Shown: positions 32,926-41,288, counted from the first letter of the stretch. The stretch is 64,000 nt of DNA from Microlunatus antarcticus (GCF_014193425.1 NZ_JACHZG010000001.1:2728001-2792000), one strand, 5' to 3'. Numbers and translations are program-made. The notes: a model not told the origin generated them from the letters alone.

Positions 32926-34076
32926 GCGGCACGGGCACGGTGCGCGCGGTCCCGGCGGGCGTGCCCGCTCCCCCGGCCCCGGGCCGGCTGGGCGAGGCGC
33001 TGGAGCCCGAGGCGGCCCTGGCCTACCTCACGGCCCTCGGCGACTGGCTGAGCCGTCGTCGCGCCGAGGTCGACGCCCTGGACGCCGAGGTGCTCGGTGC
33101 GCCCGACCCGGCGCGCTACACCGGCGACATCACCCTGGCCCTGACCCTGTGGCAGGCCGTCGCGGACCGCGAGGCGCAGCTGCGCGGGGTCTGGGACTCG
33201 GGCCGTGTCGGCCGCGACGAGCGCGAGCGGATGGCGACGCTGGTCTGGGGCCGGCGCGAGACCGCTGCCGGTCGCGGTCCCGGCCGGCCGAGCAGCCCGC
33301 TCGCCCTGTCCGTCCCCGAGGCCTGCCGGCTCACCGACGCGGTCGTCGGCGAGCTCCGCGAACGTCTCGGTCTCGACCCCTCGGGCGCGCAGACGAACGT
33401 CCGCGTCGCGGCCCTGCGCGCCCAGCTCGAGCGGCTGCGCGACCAGACGACGCTCGAGCCGGTCGGGTCGCCCCGCCAGCGGGCCGCCGACCACGTGGCC
33501 GCCCTCGCGCGCCGGCTGACCGACGCCGTCGACAAGGCCGGTCGCGGTGGTGACGTCGGCGGCATCCTCGGGCCCCTCGAGGTCGAGGCCGCCACGCTGG
33601 AGCGCGACCTCATCGTCGGCGGCGCCCGCCGGCGCGAGGCCGGCGCCCTCGTGGCCCGCGTGCGGTCCCGCCGGACCGACCTCATGGCCCGCGCCGCGAC
33701 GTTCCGCACCCTCGCGGAACGGTGCGTGGCCACCGTCGAGGACGCCCCGCGCTACGCGGTCCCCGACGTCGCCGCCCTCGGCCCCCTGCCCAACACGGCC
33801 GCCGCGCTGACCGCGTACGAGCAGCGCCTCGACCTGGTCGGCCGCGCGCTCGCGGTCGCGGAGCAGGCGTACGGCCGCGCGCTGCAGGCCCACGACGACC
33901 GCGACGCACGGCTCGCCGCGCTCCGGGTGAAGGCGGAGGCGACCGGGCGCGCCGACGAGCCCGACCTGCAGCGCGCGTACGGCATGGCCCGCGCCGCGCT
34001 CGACGCCCGACCCTCACGCCCGGCCCTGGCCGAGCAGCTCGTCACGCTCTACGCCACCTACCTGGAGGCCCGGTGA
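32922..34076 (+). CDS. Hypothetical helical protein in the pknG operon
   Basis: 384 residues, cytoplasmic, mostly alpha-helical with Ala/Arg/Leu-rich heptad-like stretches (VDALDAEVLGA, VRVAALRAQLERLRDQTTLE, EARDxxLAALR-type near the end), suggesting coiled coils. No catalytic motif or known domain recognised. Coupled by GTGA overlaps to glnH before and pknG after, so it is made together with the kinase and may be a scaffold or substrate. Not part of the minimal mycobacterial glnX-glnH-pknG set. Confidence 0.85.
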   Translation: MSGTGTVRAVPAGVPAPPAPGRLGEALEPEAALAYLTALGDWLSRRRAEVDALDAEVLGAPDPARYTGDITLALTLWQAVADREAQLRGVWDSGRVGRDERERMATLVWGRRETAAGRGPGRPSSPLALSVPEACRLTDAVVGELRERLGLDPSGAQTNVRVAALRAQLERLRDQTTLEPVGSPRQRAADHVAALARRLTDAVDKAGRGGDVGGILGPLEVEAATLERDLIVGGARRREAGALVARVRSRRTDLMARAATFRTLAERCVATVEDAPRYAVPDVAALGPLPNTAAALTAYEQRLDLVGRALAVAEQAYGRALQAHDDRDARLAALRVKAEATGRADEPDLQRAYGMARAALDARPSRPALAEQLVTLYATYLEAR

Positions 34077-36460
34077 CCGCGACCGCCGTCGGACCCGCGT
34101 GCACGCAGCCCGGCTGCACCGGCACCATCGTCGACGGCTGGTGCGACGTGTGCGGCAGCCCCGGCACCGCCGCGGCCGCCCCGGCGCCCGCGCCCCGGAG
34201 CACGGTCGGACCGCCGCCCGCCGTGGCGTCGGGCCGCTGCACCCAGCCGGGCTGCACCGGGACGGTCGTCGACGGCTACTGCGACGTCTGCGGGACCCCC
34301 GCCGGGACGCCCGCCGCCGAGACACCGCTCGCCCCGCAGCCGGGCGGGGCCGGGTCGACCGTGACGCGCGGCTCCAGCCGGCTGGGGTCCACGGCCCTCG
34401 GCTCCTCACGGCTGAACGGTGGTGCCTCGCGGGCCACCCGCCGGGTCGGCAGCGGGTCGCAGCGGCTGCGCGCCGCCCGCCTCGGCGCGGGCCTGACCCG
34501 TGTCCCGCCCGCCCCCGTCGTCGACGCCGCGAACGCGGTCCTCGTCGACGCGTCCGTGCCCGAGAACAAGCGGTCCTGCGCCCGCTGCGGCAAGCCGGTC
34601 GGCCGCAGCCGCGACGGGCGGCCCGGCCGGCCCGAGGGCTTCTGCGCGAGCTGCGGCGCGCCGTACTCCTTCACCCCCAAGCTCAAGGCCGGCGACCTGG
34701 TCGCGGGGCAGTACGCCGTCGCCGGCGCCCTCGCGCACGGCGGACTCGGCTGGATCTACCTGGCGCGCGACAAGAACGTCTCCGACCGCTGGGTGGTGCT
34801 CAAGGGCCTGCTGAACTCGGGCGACCCGGACGCCCTGGCGGCGGCGATCGCGGAGCAGCAGTTCCTCGCGGCGGTGGAGCACCCGCTGATCGTCGAGATC
34901 TACAACTTCGTGACGCACGAGGGTGCGGGCTACATCGTCATGGAGTACGTCGGCGGGGTCTCGCTCAAGCAGATCCTCAAGGAGCGGATGCGGGCCAACC
35001 ACGGCGTCTTCGACCCGCTGCCCGTCGACCAGGCACTGGCGTACATCCTCGAGGTGCTGCCCGCCTTCACCTACCTGCACGACCTCGGGCTGGTCTACTG
35101 CGACTTCAAGCCCGACAACCTCATCCAGGTCGGCGACGCGGTCAAGCTGATCGACCTGGGGGGCGTCCGCCGCATCGACGACGACGACTCCGCCATCTAC
35201 GGCACGGTCGGCTACCAGGCCCCCGAGGTCGCGCAGCTCGGCCCGAGCGTCGCTTCCGACATCTACACGATCGGCCGCACCCTGACGGTGCTGATGACCG
35301 AGTTCCGCGGCTACCAGACGACGTACGTCGCCAGCCTGCCGCCGGTCGCCGACACCCCCGTCCTGGCGTCGCACGACTCGCTGCACCGGCTGCTGCTCAA
35401 GGCGTGCGCGCCCGACCCGGCCGACCGCTTCAGCTCCGCCGACGAGCTGCGGGTCCAGCTGCTCGGCGTGCTCCGCGAGGTCGTCGCCGCCCACACCCCC
35501 GGCACAGCGCTCACCTCCGCCGCCTCGGTGCTCTTCGAGGCCCCGGCGATCACGGGCGGGCTGCTCGAGGCACGCGACCTGCCGTCCCTGCGCGTCGACA
35601 CCACGGACCCCCAGCACGCCTGGCTGAGCAACGTGAGCGCCGAGGACCCGGCCGACCGGCTCACGTTCCTGCAGACCGCGCCGGCGCTGAGCCCCGAGGT
35701 GCTGCTGGCCCAGGCCCGCGCCGCGCTCGAGCTGCAACGGCCCGACCTCGTCGCCCAGGCCGTCGACCAGATGCTGCGTGCCGACCCGTGGGAGTGGCGC
35801 GCAGTGTGGATGAGCGGCCTGGCGGCGCTCGAGGCGGGCGACTTCGGAGCGGCCCAGTCGGCGTTCAACGCCGTCTACGGCCAGGTGCCCGGCGAGCTCG
35901 CGCCCAAGCTGGCCCTGGCCCTGGCCTGCGAGCGCGGCGGCGAGCCGGACGTGGCCGAGGGCCTCTACACGACCTGCGCCGGCACGGACGCGAACTACGT
36001 CGCCGCCGGCGCCTTCGGGCTGGCGCGGCTCCGCAGCGCCCGCGGTGACGTGCCGGGCGCGGTCGCGGCCCTGGACCTCGTGCCGTCGACCAGCCGCGCC
36101 TTCAGCGACTCCCGCCGGCTGCGGGCGGTCGCGCTCGCCGGACCGGCGGCGGACCTGCCCCAGCTCGCGCAGGCGCTCGGCAGCCTGGAGGGCGTGCGGC
36201 TCGACCCGCACGAGCGCGGCCTGCTGACCGCCGGCATCCTCGAGCGCGCCCTGGCCCGGGCGCAGAGCGCCGCTCCGCTCGGCACCCCCGGGCCCCCGGC
36301 GCAGGCCCTCACCGTCGGGCGGTACGCCGCGCAGCCGGACGCGCTGCGCGACGGGCTCGAGGCGACCTATCGTGAGCTCGCCCGCAGCGAGGACGACGAG
36401 GCGCGCAGCCACGCCTGGGTCGACCGGGCCAACGCCGTACGAAGGTGGACCCTGCGATGA
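34073..36460 (+). CDS. pknG: Serine/threonine protein kinase PknG
   Basis: 795 residues. Order: two zinc ribbons (CTQPGCTGTIVDGWCDVCG-like, residues about 10-28 and 57-75), a Ser/Gly linker, a rubredoxin-like CARCGK ... FCASCGAPY pair (about 165-200), a kinase domain and a C-terminal TPR region. Kinase residues: ATP-Lys244 (VVLKG), catalytic Asp344 in YCDFKPDN and metal Asp361 in LIDLGG (DLG rather than DFG, as in Mtb PknG). The kinase is soluble. In relatives it phosphorylates the FHA protein GarA/OdhI to control 2-oxoglutarate metabolism. Coupled to the PP2C gene by ATGA. Confidence 0.95.
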   Translation: MTATAVGPACTQPGCTGTIVDGWCDVCGSPGTAAAAPAPAPRSTVGPPPAVASGRCTQPGCTGTVVDGYCDVCGTPAGTPAAETPLAPQPGGAGSTVTRGSSRLGSTALGSSRLNGGASRATRRVGSGSQRLRAARLGAGLTRVPPAPVVDAANAVLVDASVPENKRSCARCGKPVGRSRDGRPGRPEGFCASCGAPYSFTPKLKAGDLVAGQYAVAGALAHGGLGWIYLARDKNVSDRWVVLKGLLNSGDPDALAAAIAEQQFLAAVEHPLIVEIYNFVTHEGAGYIVMEYVGGVSLKQILKERMRANHGVFDPLPVDQALAYILEVLPAFTYLHDLGLVYCDFKPDNLIQVGDAVKLIDLGGVRRIDDDDSAIYGTVGYQAPEVAQLGPSVASDIYTIGRTLTVLMTEFRGYQTTYVASLPPVADTPVLASHDSLHRLLLKACAPDPADRFSSADELRVQLLGVLREVVAAHTPGTALTSAASVLFEAPAITGGLLEARDLPSLRVDTTDPQHAWLSNVSAEDPADRLTFLQTAPALSPEVLLAQARAALELQRPDLVAQAVDQMLRADPWEWRAVWMSGLAALEAGDFGAAQSAFNAVYGQVPGELAPKLALALACERGGEPDVAEGLYTTCAGTDANYVAAGAFGLARLRSARGDVPGAVAALDLVPSTSRAFSDSRRLRAVALAGPAADLPQLAQALGSLEGVRLDPHERGLLTAGILERALARAQSAAPLGTPGPPAQALTVGRYAAQPDALRDGLEATYRELARSEDDEARSHAWVDRANAVRRWTLR

Positions 36461-37554
36461 CCGAGAACACCTGCCCGGCCTGCGGGGCGGGCGTCGAGCC
36501 CGGCCAGGCCTTCTGCGAGTCCTGCGGCGCCGCGCTCTCCGGCCCCGCCCAGGCCGCCCCCGCCGACCCGACCCTGACCGCGGTCGAGCAGGACGCCCCG
36601 ATCGAGCTCACCCGCGCGACGTCGACCACCGCGTCGGCGACCGCCGACGCGCTCGTGCCCGCCGCGCGGTGCCTGTCCTGCGGCAGCGAGGTCGGCGAGG
36701 ACGGCTACTGCACGGTGTGCGGGACCAAGGCCCCGATCCCGCGCGACCACTACGTCGAGCAGCCGGCGAGCTGGGTCGCCGCGGTGTGCGACCGGGGCGT
36801 GAAGCACCACCGCAACGAGGACGCCACGGCCGTCGCCGCCGACCCGGAGCCGGGGTCGCGCGCCGTGCTGGTCGTCTGCGACGGCGTCTCCACCTCCACC
36901 GACTCCGACATCGCCTCGCTGGCCGCCGCGCGGCGGGCCCGCGACGTGCTCGTCGCGCTCCAGCCGACCGGCCTGCCCAACCCCGCCAGCCGCGCGGGGG
37001 CGATCGCGGGCGCCATGGTCAGCGCGGTCGCGCAGGCCAACGACGCCGTCCTCGCGGCGACCCCCGAGGGCGGGCCGGACGCCGCCGCCTGCACCTTCGC
37101 CGCCGCCGTCGTCGAGGGCGACCTCGTGGTCTTCGGCAACGTCGGCGACAGCCGGGTCTACTGGCTGCCCGACGCCGGCGGCACCGGGATGGGCGCGGCG
37201 CCGGCCGAGCTGAGCCTGGACGACTCGATGGCCCAGGCCCGCATCGCCATGGGCGTGGACCGCGTCACCGCCGAGAACGGCCCGCAGGCCCACGCCATCA
37301 CCAAGTGGCTCGGGCGCGACGCGCCGGACGTCGTCCCCCGCACCGGGTCTGTCATCCTCGGCCACCCCGGCTGGGTCCTCGTCTGCTCCGACGGGCTGTG
37401 GAACTACTGCTCCGAGGCCGACCAGCTGGGCGAGCTCGTGACGACCCTCTCCGGCGAGACCACCTCACCGCTCGAGCTCGGCGAGGCGCTCGTCCGCTGG
37501 GCCAACGAGCAGGGCGGGCGCGACAACGTCTCGGTCGCCCTCGCCCGGCACTGA
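36457..37554 (+). CDS. PP2C-family protein phosphatase with N-terminal zinc ribbons
   Basis: 365 residues. The N-terminus has CPACGAGV ... FCESCGAAL (about 6-27) and CLSCGSEV ... YCTVCGTKA (about 71-91), two zinc-ribbon pairs. The PP2C domain has RNEDA, VVCDGVS, GNVGDSRVYW, CSDGLW and GGRDNVSV, i.e. all metal-binding aspartates of motifs I, II, VI, VIII and XI. It would reverse PknG-type phosphorylation. Its start overlaps the pknG stop. The ribbon DGYCTVCG is close to DGYCDVCG of the kinase. Confidence 0.93.
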   Translation: MTENTCPACGAGVEPGQAFCESCGAALSGPAQAAPADPTLTAVEQDAPIELTRATSTTASATADALVPAARCLSCGSEVGEDGYCTVCGTKAPIPRDHYVEQPASWVAAVCDRGVKHHRNEDATAVAADPEPGSRAVLVVCDGVSTSTDSDIASLAAARRARDVLVALQPTGLPNPASRAGAIAGAMVSAVAQANDAVLAATPEGGPDAAACTFAAAVVEGDLVVFGNVGDSRVYWLPDAGGTGMGAAPAELSLDDSMAQARIAMGVDRVTAENGPQAHAITKWLGRDAPDVVPRTGSVILGHPGWVLVCSDGLWNYCSEADQLGELVTTLSGETTSPLELGEALVRWANEQGGRDNVSVALARH

Positions 37555-37564
37555 GGCCTGGCTC

Positions 37565-37948
37565 TCAGTCCCGCAGGTCGTACGCCTGCTGCGACGCCGA
37601 CACGTCGCCGAGGTGCTCGATCGACCACTGCTGCAGCGCGCGGAGGGGTTCCTGCAGGGTCCGGCCGGCCTCGGTGAGCCCGTACACCACGCGGACGGGC
37701 ACCTCGGGATAGACGGTGCGGCGCACGAGCCCGTCGCGCTCCAGGCCGCGGAGGGTCTGGGTCAGCATCTTCTGCGAGACCCCGGCGATACGTCGCCTGA
37801 GCTCGGAGAAGCGGGCGTCGCCGTGGTCGAGGACGCCGATCACGAGCACGGTCCACCGGTCCCCGATGCGGTCGAGGATCCGGCGGGTCGGGCAGTCCGC
37901 CTGGTACGGGTCGCCCGGCAGCAGCGGCGTCGCCGAGGTGGTTACCAC
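37565..37948 (-). CDS. HxlR-family regulator
   Basis: 127 residues, one HxlR/DUF24 winged helix: CPTRRILDRIGDRWTVLVIGVL ... FSELRRRIAGVSQKMLTQTLRGLERDGLV ... YGLTEAG. HxlR proteins often sense aldehydes or redox stress via a conserved N-terminal Cys; one (Cys19) is present before TRRIL. GTG start at 37948. It is divergent from a small NAD(P)-binding oxidoreductase, its probable target. The pair interrupts the plus-strand kinase/vWA block. Confidence 0.93.
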   Translation of the reverse strand: MVTTSATPLLPGDPYQADCPTRRILDRIGDRWTVLVIGVLDHGDARFSELRRRIAGVSQKMLTQTLRGLERDGLVRRTVYPEVPVRVVYGLTEAGRTLQEPLRALQQWSIEHLGDVSASQQAYDLRD

Positions 37949-37992
37949 AAAGTGCCTTCTTCCGAAGAGGGACCAGGTCTCCTACGGTAACC
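37940..37992. promoter_or_regulatory. Paired GGTWACC motifs between HxlR and oxidoreductase
   Basis: GGTTACC (37940-37946) and GGTAACC (37986-37992) form an inverted pair that brackets the regulator start and its divergent promoter region. They are candidate HxlR sites. Supported by symmetry and position only. Confidence 0.35.
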
Positions 37993-38037
37993 GGGTGGCC
38001 CACGCACGGGCCGCACCCGCATCGAGAGAGGCATCCC

Positions 38038-38685
38038 ATGTCCCGCATCACCGTCCTCGGCGGCACCGGCTACGCCGGGTCGGCCGTCGTCGCCGAGGCC
38101 GCCGGCCGCGGCCACGACGTCACCGCGTTCAGCCGGACGCTCCCCGCGCAGCAGGTCCCCGGCGTGACGTACGTCCAGGGCGACGCCACGGACGAGGGCG
38201 CGATCGCCTCGGTCGTCTCCGGCGCCGACGTCGTGGTGGCCGCGCTCGCCCCCCGGGGTCCGCTGACGAGCTCCTTCCGCGACGTCTACCGCACCGTCGC
38301 CCGCCTCGCGGACGTCGAGGGAGCCCGGCTCTTCGTCGTCGGCGGCTTCTCCTCGCTCCGCCCGGCACCGGGAGCGCCGCGCTTCGTCGAGGACCTCAGC
38401 GAGGTCCCCGCCGCGCTCCACGGCGAGATCCTCGCGGGTGCGGCCCTGATCACCGAGGACCTCCCCGCGGCGTCCGAGACGCTCGACTGGGTCTTCGTCA
38501 GCCCGGCCCAGCTGTTCGGCTCGTTCGCCCCCGGCGAGCGGCGGGGCGTCTACCGCCTCGGCGACGACGTCGCCGTCTCGCCCACCGACGGCGGGGCGAT
38601 CTCCGCCACCGACTACGCGCTCGGGCTGGTGGACCTGGTCGAGCAGGACGACCACCACCGGGCCCACGTCAACCTGGGGTACTGA
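38038..38685 (+). CDS. NAD(P)H-binding atypical SDR (YwnB-like)
   Basis: 215 residues. N-terminal Rossmann motif ITVLGGTGYAGSAVVAEA, then ADVVVAALAP and the LDWVFVSPAQLF region of the NAD(P)H-binding (NmrA/YwnB) group; a C-terminal YALGLVDLVE helix. Such genes are commonly divergent from HxlR regulators and induced by oxidants or electrophiles. Activity unknown. The ATG at 38038 follows AGAGAGGCATCCC. Confidence 0.9.
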   Translation: MSRITVLGGTGYAGSAVVAEAAGRGHDVTAFSRTLPAQQVPGVTYVQGDATDEGAIASVVSGADVVVAALAPRGPLTSSFRDVYRTVARLADVEGARLFVVGGFSSLRPAPGAPRFVEDLSEVPAALHGEILAGAALITEDLPAASETLDWVFVSPAQLFGSFAPGERRGVYRLGDDVAVSPTDGGAISATDYALGLVDLVEQDDHHRAHVNLGY

Positions 38686-38712
38686 GCGGTCGTCCCCCCG
38701 GGCCGGCGGACC

Positions 38713-38741
38713 TGCTGGCCCCTCATACTGAGGGGCCAGCA
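38713..38741. terminator. Hairpin between oxidoreductase and vWA gene
   Basis: A perfect 13-bp stem (TGCTGGCCCCTCA / TGAGGGGCCAGCA) with a TAC loop. It ends the oxidoreductase transcript and separates it from the vWA gene, whose ribosome site begins about 9 nt later. Confidence 0.8.
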
Positions 38742-38762
38742 CCGCGACGAGGAGGACGCACG

Positions 38763-40058
38763 ATGGCGGAGTTCGCCGCGACCGTCTACCAGAACGAGTT
38801 CCTGCCCGAGGGCGGCACCGACGTCAACGCGATCGTGACGGTCACGTGCACCGGGGCGGGCGCCGCCGGGCGTACGGGCTCGGGGGACGCGGGCGAGATC
38901 ATCATCGTCGACACCTCCGGCTCGATGGGCCGGACGCGGATGGAGGCGGCCAAGCTCGCCGCCGACGCGGCGCTCGACCAGATCGCGGACGGGACCTGGT
39001 TCGCGGTCGTGGCCGGGACGCACCAGGCCTACCTCGCCTACCCGCCGGTCCGGTCCGGCCCGGGCATGGTCGTCATGGACGCCAACCACCGCTTCCAGGC
39101 GCACCAGGCGGTGCAGCAGTTCCGGGCCGACGGCGGCACAGCGATGGGCCAGTGGCTCACCCTGGCCGGGCGCCTCTTCGACTCGGTCGGCGGCCCGGGC
39201 GGCGACACGCTGACCAAGCGCCACGCGATCCTGCTGACCGACGGCGAGAACCACAACGAGCGCCCCGACCAGCTCGACGCGGCCGTCGCGGCGGTCGTCG
39301 GACGCTTCCAGTGCGACTGCCGCGGGGTCGGCGTGGACTGGCAGGTCGCCGAGGTGCGCCGGATCGCCCAGGCGCTGCTCGGGACCGTCGACATCGTCCC
39401 CGAGCCCGACCAGCTGCGGGCCGAGTTCGCCGCGCTGATGCAGGCCTCGATGGCACGCGGGATCGCCGCCGCGGACCTGCGGGTGTGGACGCCGCAGGGC
39501 GCCCAGCTGCTCTTCGTCCGCCAGGTGTCGCCCTCGGTCGAGGACCTGACGACGCGGCGTACGGACGTCAACGCCCTCACCGGCGCCTACCCCACGGGTT
39601 CGTGGGGCGACGAGTCCCGCGACTACCACGTGGCCGTCCGGCTCCCGGCGAAGTCGCTCGGCCAGGAGCAGCTCGCCGCCCGCGTGCAGCTGGCGGTCGG
39701 GCCGGACGTCGTCGCCCAGTCGCTGATCAAGGCGCGGTGGTCCGACGACGAGGGCCTCACCACGCGGATCAACGCCGAGGTCGCCCACTACACCGGCCAG
39801 ACCGAGCTCGCCGACGCGATCCAGGAGGGCCTCGCCGCCAAGGCGTCCGGCGACGAGGCCACCGCGACGACCCGGCTGGGTCGTGCGGTGCAGCTGGCCG
39901 AGGCCACCGGCAACGCCGAGGCCACGACACGGCTGCGCAAGGTGGTCGACATCGACGACCCCGAGACCGGCACCGTACGGCTGCGCCGCGACGTCGAGAA
40001 GGCCGACGAGATGGCGCTCGACACCGCCTCCACCAAGACGACGAGGATCCGGTCGTGA
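38763..40058 (+). CDS. vWA domain protein (TerY-like)
   Basis: 431 residues. The N-terminal vWA domain has a MIDAS DTSGSMG (Asp50), the later MIDAS Thr region GGTAMGQW and LLTDGENHNE. The C-terminal half (GSWGDESRDYHVAVRLP ... KLGRAVQLA-like TRLGRAVQLAEATGNAEATTRLRKVV) matches an actinobacterial vWA family found with FHA and PP2C genes. vWA proteins of TerY-P type triads work with a kinase and a PP2C. GAGGAGG precedes the ATG. Coupled to the FHA gene by GTGA. Confidence 0.92.
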   Translation: MAEFAATVYQNEFLPEGGTDVNAIVTVTCTGAGAAGRTGSGDAGEIIIVDTSGSMGRTRMEAAKLAADAALDQIADGTWFAVVAGTHQAYLAYPPVRSGPGMVVMDANHRFQAHQAVQQFRADGGTAMGQWLTLAGRLFDSVGGPGGDTLTKRHAILLTDGENHNERPDQLDAAVAAVVGRFQCDCRGVGVDWQVAEVRRIAQALLGTVDIVPEPDQLRAEFAALMQASMARGIAAADLRVWTPQGAQLLFVRQVSPSVEDLTTRRTDVNALTGAYPTGSWGDESRDYHVAVRLPAKSLGQEQLAARVQLAVGPDVVAQSLIKARWSDDEGLTTRINAEVAHYTGQTELADAIQEGLAAKASGDEATATTRLGRAVQLAEATGNAEATTRLRKVVDIDDPETGTVRLRRDVEKADEMALDTASTKTTRIRS

Positions 40059-40855
40059 ACCGCTGCCCGAACGGCCACTTCACCAGCGCGGCCGACTACT
40101 GCGACATCTGCGGCGCGCCGATCGACGCGGCCGGGGACCAGGCCGGAGCCGTCGAGAACGCTCCCGCCGCGACCGCCGACCCGGCGGTCGGCGCGACCCC
40201 CGGCCTCGAGCCCTGCCCGAACTGCGGGACCCCGCACACCGCGGACGCCCTGTTCTGCGAGGGGTGCGGTTACGACTTCACCACCGGCGCGATGCCCCGC
40301 CCCCTCGACCCGCCCGTCGGGGCCGACCCGGCTCCTCCGGTCGGCGCCCAGCCGGACGCGTCCGTGGTGACGGGCGAGCCCGACGCCGCCGCGACGCCGC
40401 CCCCGACCGACGACTCGGGCCTGCCCGACGTCCCCGCGCCGGCCGCCGTGGCCCGCTGGGTGGTCGAGGTCTGGGTGGACCCGGCCTGGTACACCGAGTC
40501 GCAGAGCCCGGACCCGCTGCCGTCGGCCGGTCCGCCGCGCACGGTCGTGCTGACCAGCCGGTCGGCGCTGGTCGGGCGGCCCTCCACCAGTCGCAACATC
40601 CACCCCGACGTGGACTGCGCCGACGACACCGGCGTCAGCCGGCGGCACGCGCAGCTGACGACCGACGGCACCCGCTTCTGGGTGGAGGACCTCGAGTCGG
40701 CGAACGGGACGTTCGTCGCGGCGAGCGGGGGCCCGCTGCCCAAGAACCCGGTCGCCGTCGGCGCCAAGCAGGAGCTCGACGCTGACGACCGCGTGTACGT
40801 CGGCGCCTGGACCCGGCTCGTCGTCCGCCCGGCCACCGAGGACGAGACGGCATAG
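40055..40855 (+). CDS. FHA domain protein with N-terminal zinc ribbons
   Basis: 266 residues. Two zinc-ribbon pairs at the N-terminus (RCPNGHF ... YCDICGAP, about 4-22; PCPNCGTP ... FCEGCGYDF, about 53-74), an acidic Pro/Ala linker, then an FHA domain with SALVGRPS, DTGVSRRHAQL and ESANGTFV (phosphothreonine-binding Arg, Ser, Arg-His, Asn). It would dock phosphorylated partners. Unlike GarA/OdhI there is no ETTS-type phospho-acceptor in the N-terminal part. GTG start overlapping the vWA stop. Confidence 0.92.
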   Translation: MNRCPNGHFTSAADYCDICGAPIDAAGDQAGAVENAPAATADPAVGATPGLEPCPNCGTPHTADALFCEGCGYDFTTGAMPRPLDPPVGADPAPPVGAQPDASVVTGEPDAAATPPPTDDSGLPDVPAPAAVARWVVEVWVDPAWYTESQSPDPLPSAGPPRTVVLTSRSALVGRPSTSRNIHPDVDCADDTGVSRRHAQLTTDGTRFWVEDLESANGTFVAASGGPLPKNPVAVGAKQELDADDRVYVGAWTRLVVRPATEDETA

Positions 40856-40857
40856 GG

Positions 40858-40907
40858 CGAGACGCTCCCCGATCCTGTCGAAGGGCCTCGAGGAGGTCGG
40901 CGTCTCG
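40858..40907. repeat. Dispersed 31-bp repeat, copy 2, inside an inverted repeat
   Basis: CGAGACGC (40858-40865) and GCGTCTCG (40900-40907) enclose the 31-bp word 40865-40895, which is the reverse complement of 11141-11171 with four mismatches. It follows the FHA stop directly and may end the signalling operon. Confidence 0.65.
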
Positions 40908-41026
40908 ATGGACGCGATCTCCGCCCGGCGCGAACACGTACGTGCTCCCGCGGCTGCGTGTGGCAGCGTGGTAGAGCGGTCGCGGGGGTCCACCCCGCGT
41001 CCGGTCGAGAACGCAGGAGGAGCTCC

Positions 41027-41251
41027 GTGGAGATCAAGGTCGGCATCCAGTACGTGAACCGCGAGGTCGTCGTCGACACCGACGAGAGCGCCGCCAGCGT
41101 CGAGAAGTCCTTCTCCGACGCCGTCGAGAACGGCTCGGTGCTCACCCTCACCGACAACCGCGGCCGTCGGGTCATGATCCCGGGCGAGAAGATCGCCTAC
41201 CTCGAGCTCGGCGAGGAGAACGCCCGCAAGGTCGGTTTCGGCAGCCTCTAG
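41027..41251 (+). CDS. DUF3107 protein
   Basis: 74 residues: VEIKVGIQYVNREVVVDTDES at the start and GRRVMIPGEKIAYLELGEE near the end, the whole length of the actinobacteria-specific DUF3107 family. No known function. GTG at 41027 follows GCAGGAGG. The neighbourhood with a ferritin-like gene and a DEAD-box helicase is conserved in actinobacteria and supports the call. Confidence 0.92.
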   Translation: MEIKVGIQYVNREVVVDTDESAASVEKSFSDAVENGSVLTLTDNRGRRVMIPGEKIAYLELGEENARKVGFGSL

Positions 41252-41288
41252 GAGGGTGTCGTGTGGGGGGCGACCCCCACACCCCCGC

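Noticed and set aside
40950-40990. tRNA-like words (GGTAGAGCGG) before the DUF3107 gene
   Set aside because: No T-loop, anticodon stem or acceptor pairing could be built around it.
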